Source of the DNA: CBDDKS01 sp965230335
Lineage (GTDB): Bacteria > Pseudomonadota > Gammaproteobacteria > Enterobacterales > Kangiellaceae
Length of the DNA: 64,000 bases
NCBI GenBank assembly: GCA_965230335.1
Contig: CBDDKS010000006.1
Location: 124,001-188,000, forward strand
Reading direction: 5' to 3'
The notes beneath the pieces are model-generated. The model saw only the letters and a program-made list of their open reading frames with translations, was not told the origin of the DNA and made no database searches. Shown one piece after another: positions 54,413 to 62,032 of this stretch (position 1 is its first letter; each line of letters opens with the position of its first letter). A program made the position numbers and the translations under genes.

Positions 54413-54994
54413 TTAGAGGCCAACAACTCGATTCCAATCTGCTATGTACATGTACATTCTCTGGTATTCACTCGGCAATAGAACTCTATTATGAGCCACA
54501 AAGTTCCGTGCCTTCTCTAACTCGTCCATTCGCTGCTTGAGCCAATGTTGTGAAGGGATTACATCTTGGAAGTGCTCCCACTTTTCGATGATTATTTGCG
54601 CCAAGTGACCAAAATCTAGAAAACCTAAGATGTCGGTTTTTTCACCTTCCAACCATGAATCATCTAGTGCAGTTTGCTGACGATTTTCAGCGTGTTCTTT
54701 TACCTTCCTGGGAAGGGAAGTTATCCAATCGACCCCCTCTGCTTCTGACAGGGTTTCCCTAATAAAATCACGAACATGATTTTCAAAAGCGAACAATACA
54801 GAGTAAAGGCGAGCCATTTCAAAGGCATGATTGCGGAGAGCAACTGGAAATGGAGCTAGCGCTTCTGATAGCAATTGGCTTTCAGTTTCTGTTTGGTCAG
54901 CACCTACACGAATTCCTGCCTTTTGAAAGGTCACTGCCTCAGCTTCAAATAGCAGCCCTCTAAAAAGATAATCCCTTAAATCTTTGTGTTTCAA
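54413..54994 (-). CDS. Swt1-like HEPN domain protein, candidate RNase toxin
   Basis: A 193-residue all-helical protein resembling the Swt1-type HEPN family. The catalytic RNxxxH motif is intact: Arg163-Asn164...His168 in KARNFVAHN near the C-terminus. Other family-like segments are LLFEAEAVTFQKAG and ARLYSVLFAFENHVRDFI. HEPN proteins with this motif are mostly metal-independent RNases in toxin-antitoxin and defence systems. Its TTG start (GGAG 8 nt upstream) overlaps the stop of the DUF5343 gene as TTGA, so the two are translated together and may form a complex. Confidence 0.75.
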   Translation of the reverse strand: MKHKDLRDYLFRGLLFEAEAVTFQKAGIRVGADQTETESQLLSEALAPFPVALRNHAFEMARLYSVLFAFENHVRDFIRETLSEAEGVDWITSLPRKVKEHAENRQQTALDDSWLEGEKTDILGFLDFGHLAQIIIEKWEHFQDVIPSQHWLKQRMDELEKARNFVAHNRVLLPSEYQRMYMYIADWNRVVGL

Positions 54995-55608
54995 TACAAA
55001 TGCTCCTTTAGGGATTTGAATATAGCGTTATATACTTCTACGTCTTTTGTGGCAGGCAAATGAATTTGTATATTGTAGTGGAGCCCATTCATCAATGGTG
55101 GCGGCATAGCAACTTGAGGTTGAGCTTGCCCATTTTCATTTGAGCCTACTTCAGCTTCCGGTTCGCTCTCGACTGAAGATCCGTGAACGGAATTCATATC
55201 CGCCATGGCTAGCAATGCATAGAATGTATTTGCCATTACCTTAGATACGCCGTCACTAACATTGTGATAGCTTTTAAATTTTCCCTCTATTGAGCTTTTG
55301 TCCGCCGGAGTTGGGTGGGACTTAATTAGGAAAATATCTGAGTATGCCTCTTTAATGGCCTCCGCCATTATTCTTTGAGATTTAGAATGATCTCGGTACG
55401 CATTGTACCTTTCCGTTGGCTTTCCATCTGGAGTCAAAAAACCAAGTGATTTCATGATAGGAATATAGGCACGGTGATTCTTTGAGGTGTAGCCAAGGTC
55501 TTTTAAGAGCTCCTGAGTAAACTGCGCCGGAGCTTGACCATCTCTCAGGGTGGAGAAAAACTCGCCTAGTTTTCCATAGGCGTTTGTATACGTACTTGGT
55601 AATGCCAC
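54991..55608 (-). CDS. DUF5343 protein, partner of HEPN gene
   Basis: A 205-residue DUF5343 protein: ALPSTYTNAYGKLGEFFSTL, APAQFTQELLKDLGYTSKNHRAYIPIMKSLGFL, TERYNAYRD and the helical core EAIKEAYSDIF match that family, whose ordered start looks like a winged-helix. I place the start at GTG 55608, preceded by AAGGAG 8 nt upstream. The open frame runs up to 55677, but that part lies in the attC-type repeat and is unlikely to be translated. It is coupled to the HEPN gene and is a candidate antitoxin or targeting subunit. Confidence 0.78.
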   Translation of the reverse strand: MALPSTYTNAYGKLGEFFSTLRDGQAPAQFTQELLKDLGYTSKNHRAYIPIMKSLGFLTPDGKPTERYNAYRDHSKSQRIMAEAIKEAYSDIFLIKSHPTPADKSSIEGKFKSYHNVSDGVSKVMANTFYALLAMADMNSVHGSSVESEPEAEVGSNENGQAQPQVAMPPPLMNGLHYNIQIHLPATKDVEVYNAIFKSLKEHLY

Positions 55609-56123
55609 TTCTATCTCCTTTTGTAGTGGGTATGGATATAACAGCTTAGTTTTGCGCAAGATGCTAATTGCGTACAATTTCTTTCAACAGACTGTTAATC
55701 TAACCGAATTAATTAATTAAAACAACCAGCTATTAAATAACGTCTCAGTAAGACCATTGAATTTGTGCGCTGAGTGCGCACAAGTTCGGAAGTCAGAATT
55801 GCCTGTATCAACAAAACTGATTAAAAAAACCTCGTTATTTCAATTAGTTAAAAATTGGACTTAGAGTTTTTATCTACTCTCTAAACTTTGCGTAAATCAC
55901 TGAAACGACTTGTCAGTTTATTACCAATGAATTGTGATGCAAAAAAAAAATTTATAGTTCAATGAACATTGGGAGCAAGTACCCTCCGTAGGAGTATTTC
56001 GGGCGTCTGCTGACTTTTTGCTCCTGAAAAGTCAGTCGCGATGATGAAATCATCGTGAGACTTATTTTATTCCTTAAATTGAATGAGAACATGGTTTTGA
56101 CTAATCGTAGCCTACCAGTTTTT
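55609..56123. repeat. Duplicated non-coding segment inside the cassette array (copy A)
   Basis: From 55639 to about 55979 the sequence repeats 58439-58799 with scattered mismatches and small gaps. 55639-55665 is an attC-type end (TAACAGCTTAGTTTTGCGCA). Positions 55981-56123 have no counterpart in copy B; this stretch holds two hairpins, CTGACTTTT/AAAAGTCAG (56010-56035) and CGATGAT/ATCATCG. No convincing gene is present. Confidence 0.85.
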
Positions 56124-56245
56124 TCAAAAATAATACTCAAATGTCATTTGCAAATGGTCACCATTACGAAACGCAAAAAAGAGTGTTGAGAAAGGATCAT
56201 TCTCATTGATACTACTAAATATGCGTGCTCCCAAAGATAATGTCA
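56124..56245 (-). pseudogene. 3' fragment of a beta-barrel gene, duplicated into the array
   Basis: These 122 bp match the last 40 codons and stop of the beta-barrel gene (58800-58921) with about three differences, then similarity ends abruptly. The rest of the gene is absent here, so it is a dead fragment. The high identity suggests a recent duplication or gene conversion. Confidence 0.88.
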
Positions 56246-56373
56246 AAATAACAAAATGAGACCATCAGTTTATCAACAAGCTCTGACAGAAACAATGGTC
56301 AATATCTGATTACAACTTTAAAAAATCAGAGTGTTCAGTATCATCTTTGGAGTGAAAATATGGCTTAAAAAAC

Positions 56374-56402
56374 TTGACTTGGAACCATAGTCACTTGTTA
56401 TA
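56374..56402 (-). repeat. attC-like 5' end, second copy
   Basis: The minus strand reads TATAACAAGTGACTATGGTT, matching the terminal site at 53837-53864 over 28 bp with one mismatch, including the gene stop TAA. The matching inner arm is not evident here, so the site looks truncated where copy A begins. Confidence 0.5.
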
Positions 56403-56715
56403 AGCTAAGCACTTTAGAAGTTTGCCTTTGATACTCTTTCTCCATAGTTTCTTTTACTCTTAGCAAAGAAGTATATTCTTTACCTGACTTGGTAGGATAG
56501 CGGACACCATTCAACGCATTAAGTATGCCTTTGTACATGCAGATAAAAGAATTCTCGGTTAAGGTAAATTTATGTTCCTCTAAATAAAATGTATTTAGCT
56601 TAAACAAAGAATTAGTTAATCCGGCGCATTCTTCAAATTCGCCAGCATTACCCACAAGTGAATCTATTTCACTTTTATTAATTTTTAACACTAAATTTTG
56701 TTTCTTCTTTGCCAT
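56398..56715 (-). CDS. Cassette gene, hypothetical protein
   Basis: I do not recognise this 105-residue basic protein. The start is Lys-rich (MAKKKQNLVLKINKSEID) and the rest mixed helical, with FTLTENSFICMYKGILNAL and TSLLRVKETMEKEYQRQ. No signal peptide or membrane segment is seen. Ribosome site is weak. The TAA stop is inside the adjoining attC-like element. It is a small soluble protein of unknown role. Confidence 0.65.
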   Translation of the reverse strand: MAKKKQNLVLKINKSEIDSLVGNAGEFEECAGLTNSLFKLNTFYLEEHKFTLTENSFICMYKGILNALNGVRYPTKSGKEYTSLLRVKETMEKEYQRQTSKVLSL

Positions 56716-56727
56716 ACTTAGAGTGGC

Positions 56728-56775
56728 TTATAACGCCCTGCTCTGTTGCGGCCAAACTGGAGCAACTTATTATGC
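56728..56775 (-). repeat. attC-like site
   Basis: Minus strand: CATAATAAGTTGCTCC ... GAGCAGGGCGTTATAAG. TGCTC pairs with GAGCA around a TTGCGGCCAA-containing loop. It ends GGGCGTTAT like the site at 54347. The 5' AAC is changed to AAT. Confidence 0.6.
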
Positions 56776-57186
56776 GTTTTTCTCATAAAATGTTTCTGGG
56801 CAATGCGCTTGCCATTCGTGATTCATTCCGCAAGCAAATGATAGATCGCTGTTTGTAATGACGCATTCTATCCAGTTTAAAGTTTCTCTATCTATTACTT
56901 GTAGTCGTTTAATCTGGTAAGCAAATGTGTTTCTGGGGCCGCCACTTATGTAAATGTTGAAAAACTTGCTTCTGGAGAGACTGATAATGTATCCATCTAA
57001 AGGAAGATTATCTTTAAGCTGTCTGAATGCGTCGTCTCCTTCGAACACTGTGTAATTATCGCTATCCAGAAATTCGTGTATCGCTGCAAAAATCTCTTTG
57101 TATTGTGCATCAGTTACTAGTGACCAATCGCACTGTATCTCGTCAAGGTGGTTCTCTAGATCTAGGTTTCGTTTAACAATGCCCAT
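56770..57186 (-). CDS. Cassette gene, hypothetical protein
   Basis: I do not recognise this 138-residue protein. The N-terminal half is helical and acidic; the C-terminal part is probably beta-stranded (GYIISLSRSKFFNIYISGG, FAYQIKRLQVIDR). It contains two Cys and a C-terminal FACGMNHEWQAHCPETF, a possible metal site. No signal peptide. The stop overlaps the following attC-like site, and the start is about 20 nt after the preceding GTTATGC end. Confidence 0.68.
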   Translation of the reverse strand: MGIVKRNLDLENHLDEIQCDWSLVTDAQYKEIFAAIHEFLDSDNYTVFEGDDAFRQLKDNLPLDGYIISLSRSKFFNIYISGGPRNTFAYQIKRLQVIDRETLNWIECVITNSDLSFACGMNHEWQAHCPETFYEKNA

Positions 57187-57287
57187 CAGCTTTCAAGAAA
57201 CGCATAACAGCTTAGTTTTGTGCAAGATGCTAATTGATCTCCTTGGAATGAGCCTTGAAACCCGATCTTAGGTCGCTCTATAGCCCC
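57187..57287 (-). repeat. attC-type 3' end, third copy of AACTAAGCTGTTA
   Basis: 57205-57236 on the minus strand (CAATTAGCATCTTGCACAAAACT then AAGCTGTTATGCG) matches the ends at 55639 and 58439, then diverges after GTTA. The remaining part toward 57287 has no clear inner arms. Confidence 0.5.
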
Positions 57288-57470
57288 TCAAGCAATCAGA
57301 TCTTCTTCTTCGGGGACTCCAATATAGACGAGATTATTTCTGGGTATTACAACCTTATCCCAATACATCACGTAGTAACGCAGCTCCTCAGGAGAAATGC
57401 TACGTTCCATCCTGAACCCTTGGGAAAGAGGGGTGATAATTCCGGGTGACGCTATAACACCTCTATCCAT
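57288..57470 (-). CDS. Cassette gene, probably truncated
   Basis: A 60-codon ORF with a good ribosome site (GGAG 8 nt before ATG). The protein contains RMERSISPEELRYYVMYWDK, then VVIPRNNLVYIGVPEEEDL. This looks like the start of a longer family of hypothetical proteins with (D/E)LRYYLxYWDKIxxP, in which the frame continues well beyond. Here it ends with a TGA soon after, next to the attC-type element, so the gene seems cut short by recombination. Function unknown; it may be non-functional. Confidence 0.45.
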   Translation of the reverse strand: MDRGVIASPGIITPLSQGFRMERSISPEELRYYVMYWDKVVIPRNNLVYIGVPEEEDLIA

Positions 57471-57490
57471 AATTACTCTCCAAATTATTG

Positions 57491-57520
57491 TGATTCATAA
57501 CGCACGGCTCACTGACCATT
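57491..57520 (-). repeat. Short attC-like 3' end
   Basis: The minus strand reads GTGAGCCGTGCGTTATGAATC between two cassette genes. Only the GTTATGA end is recognisable, so the site is short or eroded. Confidence 0.35.
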
Positions 57521-57821
57521 ATTTTGCCTTGAATTCATAATGCTTGCCACCTAACCAGCAATGAACCCACTCTGGATCGATGCGATATTCGAAGCCATTT
57601 GGTCTCAAGGAGTCATGTATTACCCACTCTGGACCAGGAGCCGAGATTACTTCGATTGATTGAAAGGTGCCACCCCTAATACGAATTTGACTCACTTTAT
57701 TGCAAGCTGGACAAATAAAACCTAGTGCTTCCATTTGAGGGTAAGAGTACTGGCAGCCTTCTAATATTTGCTCAGCTGCAAACTCGTTATCGCAATGATG
57801 GCACTTTAGTTTTCCGTCCAT
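57519..57821 (-). CDS. Cassette gene, small zinc-ribbon-like protein
   Basis: A 100-residue protein with two CxxC pairs spaced about 30 residues apart, CHHC near residue 8 and CPAC near residue 37, giving a probable zinc ribbon. Between them lies FAAEQILEGCQYSYPQMEALGFI. The C-terminal half (EVISAPGPEWVIHDSL, GFEYRIDPEWVHCWLGGKHY) is unrecognised. Soluble and cytoplasmic. It lies directly after the long attC-like site, as a cassette gene should. Confidence 0.7.
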   Translation of the reverse strand: MDGKLKCHHCDNEFAAEQILEGCQYSYPQMEALGFICPACNKVSQIRIRGGTFQSIEVISAPGPEWVIHDSLRPNGFEYRIDPEWVHCWLGGKHYEFKAK

Positions 57822-57842
57822 ACTTCAATCTCGATTTGACTC

Positions 57843-57958
57843 ATAACGAAAGCGATAACTGGCCTTTATACACCAGTTGCCAGGGGAGGAACAAAGGAAA
57901 AGACGACCTGATGTAACCGCCAACGGATGTATAAAGGTCCTGTTCATCGCCTGGTTAG
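57843..57958 (-). repeat. Long attC-like site with extrahelical bases
   Basis: 57852-57872 (GCGATAACTGGCCTTTATACA) pairs with 57928-57950 over the full 21 bp apart from one T-T type mismatch and two single unpaired bases on the longer arm. Unpaired bases in one arm are the mark by which integrases choose the attC strand. The outer ends are TAAC (minus, CTAACCAGG) and GTTATGAG. Confidence 0.75.
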
Positions 57959-58428
57959 TTTTTCCAGTTTGGGTTTGCAAGAGGTAGACCAGTTTCTTGA
58001 ACTAGTTTAGAGAGTTTCTTTAAGTCCCACTGTGGACTGGTTTCAATATTTGGCCTTATTCTGTGTTGATTGCAAAGAAAACATATATCGATGTAGGCTA
58101 CACGTTCGTTGTTTTTATTGAAAAACTCAAAGCCGTGATGGGGATAAAAACATGCTGCAATTGGAGCATTAATGTCTGATTGAAATATTGCTTCACTCAG
58201 AGTTAAAATTTGAGACTCAGTTAATTCAATTCCTTGTGCTGAATTAACGGTTTTGTTGAGGTTGCCACTTGGTGCAATAAGACTGTCAAATGATGTTTTG
58301 TCCTTCCAATTGAATTTATGGATAACAACTTTTTCAAATTGAAAAGGAAAACTATGTTCTTGCATGTCTATAGGGTTGGGCCCACATCCAAAAAGAAGGA
58401 AAAGTGATAGTAGATAGAGTTGCTTCAT
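57955..58428 (-). CDS. Cassette gene, small lipoprotein
   Basis: A 157-residue lipoprotein: signal KQLYLLSLFLLFGCG with lipobox LFGC (Cys15). The body is unrecognised. It has FEKVVIHKFNWKDKTSFD, IACFYPHHGFEFF and a Cys pair in FLCNQHRI. Exported lipoproteins are common cargo of integron cassettes. Its stop TAA overlaps the attC-like site, and its start follows closely after the array's right-hand attC end. No promoter is visible between the two. Confidence 0.72.
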   Translation of the reverse strand: MKQLYLLSLFLLFGCGPNPIDMQEHSFPFQFEKVVIHKFNWKDKTSFDSLIAPSGNLNKTVNSAQGIELTESQILTLSEAIFQSDINAPIAACFYPHHGFEFFNKNNERVAYIDICFLCNQHRIRPNIETSPQWDLKKLSKLVQETGLPLANPNWKN

Positions 58429-58799
58429 TTGGAAAAACTAACAGCTTAGTTTTGCGCAATTTGCTCAAGATGCTAATTACGCACAATTTCTTTCAACAGA
58501 CTGTCAATCTAACCGAATTAATTAATTAAAACAACCAGCTATTAAATAACGTCTCAGTAAGACCATTGAATTTGTACGCTGAGTGCACATAAGTTCTGAA
58601 GTTGTTATTACCTGTGTTAATAAAACTGATTTTAAAAAACCTCGTTATTTCAATTAGTTAAAAATTGAACTCAGAGTTTTTATCCGCTCTCGAAATTTTG
58701 CGTAACTCACTGAAACGACTTGTCAGTTTATTACCAATGAATTGTGATGCAAAAGAAAAAATTTATAGTTCAATGAACATTGGGAGCAAGTAGCCTCCG
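58429..58799. repeat. Intergenic segment, copy B of the duplication
   Basis: This segment matches 55639-55979. It starts with an attC-type end at 58439-58478 (minus strand AAACTAAGCTGTTAGTTTTT, with a 10-bp insertion relative to the other copies) and runs to the beta-barrel stop codon. No gene is present. It should hold the terminator of the beta-barrel gene, but no T-tract hairpin is obvious. Confidence 0.8.
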
Positions 58800-60029
58800 T
58801 CAAAAATAATACTCAAATGTCATTTGCAAATGGTCATCATTACGGAACGCAAAAAAGAGTGTTGAGAAAGGATCATTCTCATTGATACTACTAAATATGC
58901 GTGCTTCCAAAGATAATGTCATATTATCACCGATACGGCGTGCTCCTTCCACTGACCAAAATTCTATGCTGTCATCTTTATCGGTTCCATAACCTAACAA
59001 TAACTCTGTTGACTGTACATCATTCCAGGCAAGTCGTGCTCCAAAATTGATCAAATCATTTAAGACTAAAGACTCATCCCCAAAAGGAATCCTGTCTCGT
59101 TCATCAAACTGATACTCCAATATCCAGCCAACATCTATAGCAGTATCAAAAATACCAAAAAACGTATATTCAAAACCTGCAACAGCAGCAGTATATGTAT
59201 CAATATCCGTCTCTTGTGAAATCACTTCTAATTTCCATAACCAACGCTCCAAAGTGACTTGCCAATCCAGTCCCCATTGTTTCATTTGTGGATAAAAAGG
59301 CGCCAGAGCAACAATATTTCCCAGATTATCTGTTAGACCATTAAAGAAAGGTTCCCGACGTGTACCCTGAAAATAACTGACACCAATATCAGAACTGCCA
59401 ATAACATGAGACCAGCGAAGCGCCCAATCAATGTGGTTATCTTCATCCGATGATTCATAGGTTACACTGTCTTCATCAACAGGTAATAATAATTTCAAAC
59501 GCCCCTCCTCACCAGGAAAGCGTCGTTCTCTAAAACCCAATAAGGCAAATACTTCTACAGTACCCCACTCTTGTTCGTTTAACCAACGTAGCATTGGCTG
59601 TCCCAGTTTATCTTCCTGATCAAAATTCTCTACAAAATCGGTTTGATTAATGACATCAACCAAATGCTGTGTTTCAGCAACGCCCCAGAAAACCTTATCA
59701 ATACCTGCCGCAAAGACCCAGTTATCTTTGGCATATTCCCAATACAATTCCCGAATATCCGCATGACTGCGTTCATCATCCATGGAATCCCAACGGGCAA
59801 ATAATTTGGCTTGCCAGCGAGAATATTCACCTTCACTGATCCATTCAGGTTCCAACACCAAAGAATACCCCTGACTGTCTTGATCTTGTAACGCGGTTTC
59901 TGTAAAAAATCGATATTCGAAGCCCAAAAAGCCAGAAAAATCTTCCCCATTGCCTGGTAAACTGCTCACAAAAAGAATAACAAGCAATATATATCGTATA
60001 AAACTGTATGGATTCAATAGATTCAACAT
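58800..60029 (-). CDS. Outer-membrane beta-barrel protein
   Basis: A 409-residue exported barrel: signal peptide YILLVILFVSSLPGNGEDF, then alternating amphipathic strands with many acidic loops, ending MTFEYYF, the aromatic C-terminus recognised by the BAM complex. Segments GYSLVLEPEWISEGEYSRWQ and FAAGIDKVFWGVAETQHLVD resemble large uncharacterised alginate/DUF1302-like porins. I start at ATG 60029, with AAGG 7 nt upstream; the TTG at 60065 is unlikely. The last 40 codons are duplicated inside the cassette array. Confidence 0.78.
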   Translation of the reverse strand: MLNLLNPYSFIRYILLVILFVSSLPGNGEDFSGFLGFEYRFFTETALQDQDSQGYSLVLEPEWISEGEYSRWQAKLFARWDSMDDERSHADIRELYWEYAKDNWVFAAGIDKVFWGVAETQHLVDVINQTDFVENFDQEDKLGQPMLRWLNEQEWGTVEVFALLGFRERRFPGEEGRLKLLLPVDEDSVTYESSDEDNHIDWALRWSHVIGSSDIGVSYFQGTRREPFFNGLTDNLGNIVALAPFYPQMKQWGLDWQVTLERWLWKLEVISQETDIDTYTAAVAGFEYTFFGIFDTAIDVGWILEYQFDERDRIPFGDESLVLNDLINFGARLAWNDVQSTELLLGYGTDKDDSIEFWSVEGARRIGDNMTLSLEARIFSSINENDPFSTLFFAFRNDDHLQMTFEYYF

Positions 60030-60289
60030 CAAATAACCTTTGAATTGTTTATACCCAAGTGGCAAGCATTATACGCTATATCTTAGGGTCTGTTGCTCTT
60101 TTATCAGTTAAGACTCAACCAGATTAAACCTGTAAAAAAACAAAGGCTCCCAGTATTATCAGAAAGACTTACTTATAAATATCATCATATATTAACACAA
60201 TGAGATATTTGGTTTTTATAACCATTGCCTAAATGCATCGGAATGGTTAGTATTCTAAATTCATCTGAAATACTTTGAGCAAATAAGAA

Positions 60290-60964
60290 ATGACCAGCTA
60301 TGCCCCAATCACATGGACTCATAAATTGGGCCATGAAAAAGATAAAGCTTATTTCAAAACATTGATGTCTTTCCTGCAAAAAGAACGGTCATCCGGAAAG
60401 GTTATTTATCCCCCGCACAATCAAGTATTTGCAGCATTCGCCAATACAGAATATGAAAAAATCAAAGTGGTGATCATCGGACAGGACCCCTACCATGGTG
60501 CCAATCAAGCCAATGGATTAGCTTTTAGTGTTAATAAAGGCATTCCATTTCCTCCTTCCCTTAAAAATATTTTTAGTGAAATAGAATCCGATTTAGGATT
60601 CCCCATACCTTCACATGGTGATTTATCTCATTGGTCAAATCAGGGGGTACTGTTATTAAACAGCGTGTTAACCGTCGAATCATCAAAAGCAAATTCTCAC
60701 CAGGGCATGGGTTGGGAAACCTTTACTGATGAGGTCATACAGGCTTTATCGGCTTCTCCACAGCCTATCGCTTTCTTGCTTTGGGGAGCTTACGCACAAA
60801 AGAAAGCGGCTGCAATTGATACATCACGCCACGCTATTTTTAAATCACCTCATCCATCACCCCTTTCTGCCCACAGAGGTTTTTTTGGATGCAAACATTT
60901 TTCACGTGCCAATGAATGGCTTATCCAACAAGGTAAGAGCCCCATTGATTGGCAAATTACATAA
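60290..60964 (+). CDS. ung: Uracil-DNA glycosylase
   Basis: A family 1 uracil-DNA glycosylase of 224 residues that removes uracil from DNA in base excision repair. The catalytic GQDPYHG has Asp66, with VLLLNSVLTV and the C-terminal HPSPLSAHRGFFG loop carrying the catalytic His. Length matches E. coli Ung (229). It stands alone on the plus strand with its own leader. Confidence 0.97.
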   Translation: MTSYAPITWTHKLGHEKDKAYFKTLMSFLQKERSSGKVIYPPHNQVFAAFANTEYEKIKVVIIGQDPYHGANQANGLAFSVNKGIPFPPSLKNIFSEIESDLGFPIPSHGDLSHWSNQGVLLLNSVLTVESSKANSHQGMGWETFTDEVIQALSASPQPIAFLLWGAYAQKKAAAIDTSRHAIFKSPHPSPLSAHRGFFGCKHFSRANEWLIQQGKSPIDWQIT

Positions 60965-60988
60965 TATTTCAATGTAAGGACGCACTTT

Positions 60989-62032
60989 TTGCGATATGAC
61001 ATGGCTAAGACATATCACCTTTTTATTTTAATTGTCTTTTTATTGTATCCCAGCTTCGTTCAATTACAATCGTCAGACAATAAAGATACGTCAGCCACGC
61101 TTCATCCTGTTTCATCACCAAAAACGTCGCCTCAAGAAAAACAAAAACCGATTTATTTTTTTTATGATGATAAAGATAAACGTTCATCAACCTTAACAAA
61201 ACTGATTCAAAAAAGTATTCAGGAAAAAAATCTTCAACACTCTATTAACTTTAGTCTTTTATCCAAACAACAAAAAATATTTAATGATGCATTGGTCATT
61301 ACCATTGGTGAAAAAGCGTTTACTCAAGCACTCAAATGGTCCAATCATAAAGAAGCCTCCTTTGATATTTTATCCATATTCATATCCAGCAAAAAATACC
61401 CAACCTTATTGAAACTGAAAAAAGAGACTAACACCAATCAAATTTCAGCCATTTTTCATGATGCACCGCTTCTAAGACAAATCCTGCTATTCAAAGAAAT
61501 ATTACCTACAGGGAAAAAAATAGGCCTTTTAATTCAAAGTCAAGAAGAAAGCATGGCTAAACAACTCAGCGAACAAGCGAAAGATTTAAATATTTCACTG
61601 AGTTATGAAGTGATTGACGATATATCTCAACTTAGGCGAGCCTTATTAAGGCTTATCAGCTCAACAGATGCCATAATAGCTCATGAAAATGCTACGATTT
61701 ATAATCGTAATTTAATAAAATCGATTCTGTTGACGTTATATCGGCATAAAAAGTTTTTAATTGGCTCTAATAAACAATTTGTAAAAGCAGGTAGTATCGC
61801 AAGTACTTATGTTAGTCCTCAACAATTAATACAAGATTTAATCGAAGAAATTGGTGACTACAATATGAGAAACTTCACATTATTTCCTCCCAGATTTAGC
61901 AAACACTTTTCTATTGCATTCAACGAAGACATTGCTAATTCACTCAATCTGCCTATCATCAATAATAAAAAAGTAAAAAATGCCCTACAAACCATAGAAC
62001 GATATTCAGGAAACACATTATCTTATGAATAA
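60989..62032 (+). CDS. Periplasmic ABC-type substrate-binding-like protein
   Basis: A 347-residue exported protein: signal peptide LFILIVFLLYPSFVQLQSS, then a two-lobe binding-protein pattern with ISAIFHDAPLLRQILLFKEIL, KKIGLLIQSQEESMAKQL, STDAIIAHENATIYN and RHKKFLIGSNKQFVKAGSIAS. This resembles the TrpX/DUF534 family of ABC substrate-binding proteins, but no permease or ATPase gene is nearby. The 8-nt overlap with the following histidine kinase suggests it is a ligand sensor feeding the kinase. TTG start with AAGGA 8 nt upstream; ATG 61001 is an alternative. Confidence 0.75.
   Translation: MRYDMAKTYHLFILIVFLLYPSFVQLQSSDNKDTSATLHPVSSPKTSPQEKQKPIYFFYDDKDKRSSTLTKLIQKSIQEKNLQHSINFSLLSKQQKIFNDALVITIGEKAFTQALKWSNHKEASFDILSIFISSKKYPTLLKLKKETNTNQISAIFHDAPLLRQILLFKEILPTGKKIGLLIQSQEESMAKQLSEQAKDLNISLSYEVIDDISQLRRALLRLISSTDAIIAHENATIYNRNLIKSILLTLYRHKKFLIGSNKQFVKAGSIASTYVSPQQLIQDLIEEIGDYNMRNFTLFPPRFSKHFSIAFNEDIANSLNLPIINNKKVKNALQTIERYSGNTLSYE

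Larger units (their letters stand above)
53741..58478 (-). mobile_element. Integron gene-cassette array without integrase (CALIN-like)
   Basis: Eight small genes here all run on the minus strand. Spacers between most of them hold palindromic attC-like sites with inner arms and a 3' end of CGTTAT, TGTTAT or GGTTAG (minus strand). Genes are short, mostly unrecognised, lack visible promoters, and their DNA is visibly richer in G+C than the flanks. Several stop codons lie inside the site's TAAC. The same site end (CTTGCGCAAAACTAAGCTGTTA on minus) recurs three times, with sequence diverging right after GTTA, as expected from recombination at that point. No tyrosine recombinase of the IntI type is encoded anywhere in the window, so the array may be an orphan or belong to an integron elsewhere in the genome. 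Confidence 0.75.

Noticed and set aside
55609..55677. Upstream extension of the DUF5343 ORF to 55677
   Set aside because: This part is encoded by the attC-type repeat; the strong AAGGAG before GTG 55608 and the family-like ALPSTY start make the shorter form far more likely.
55952..56140. 62-codon minus-strand ORF in copy A of the duplication
   Set aside because: It spans hairpins and the fragment boundary, starts in the wrong frame within the beta-barrel fragment, and has no counterpart in copy B.
53741..58478. Prophage or restriction-modification island in the accessory region
   Set aside because: There are no phage structural, methyltransferase or integrase genes; the palindromic spacers and single-strand orientation fit cassettes better.
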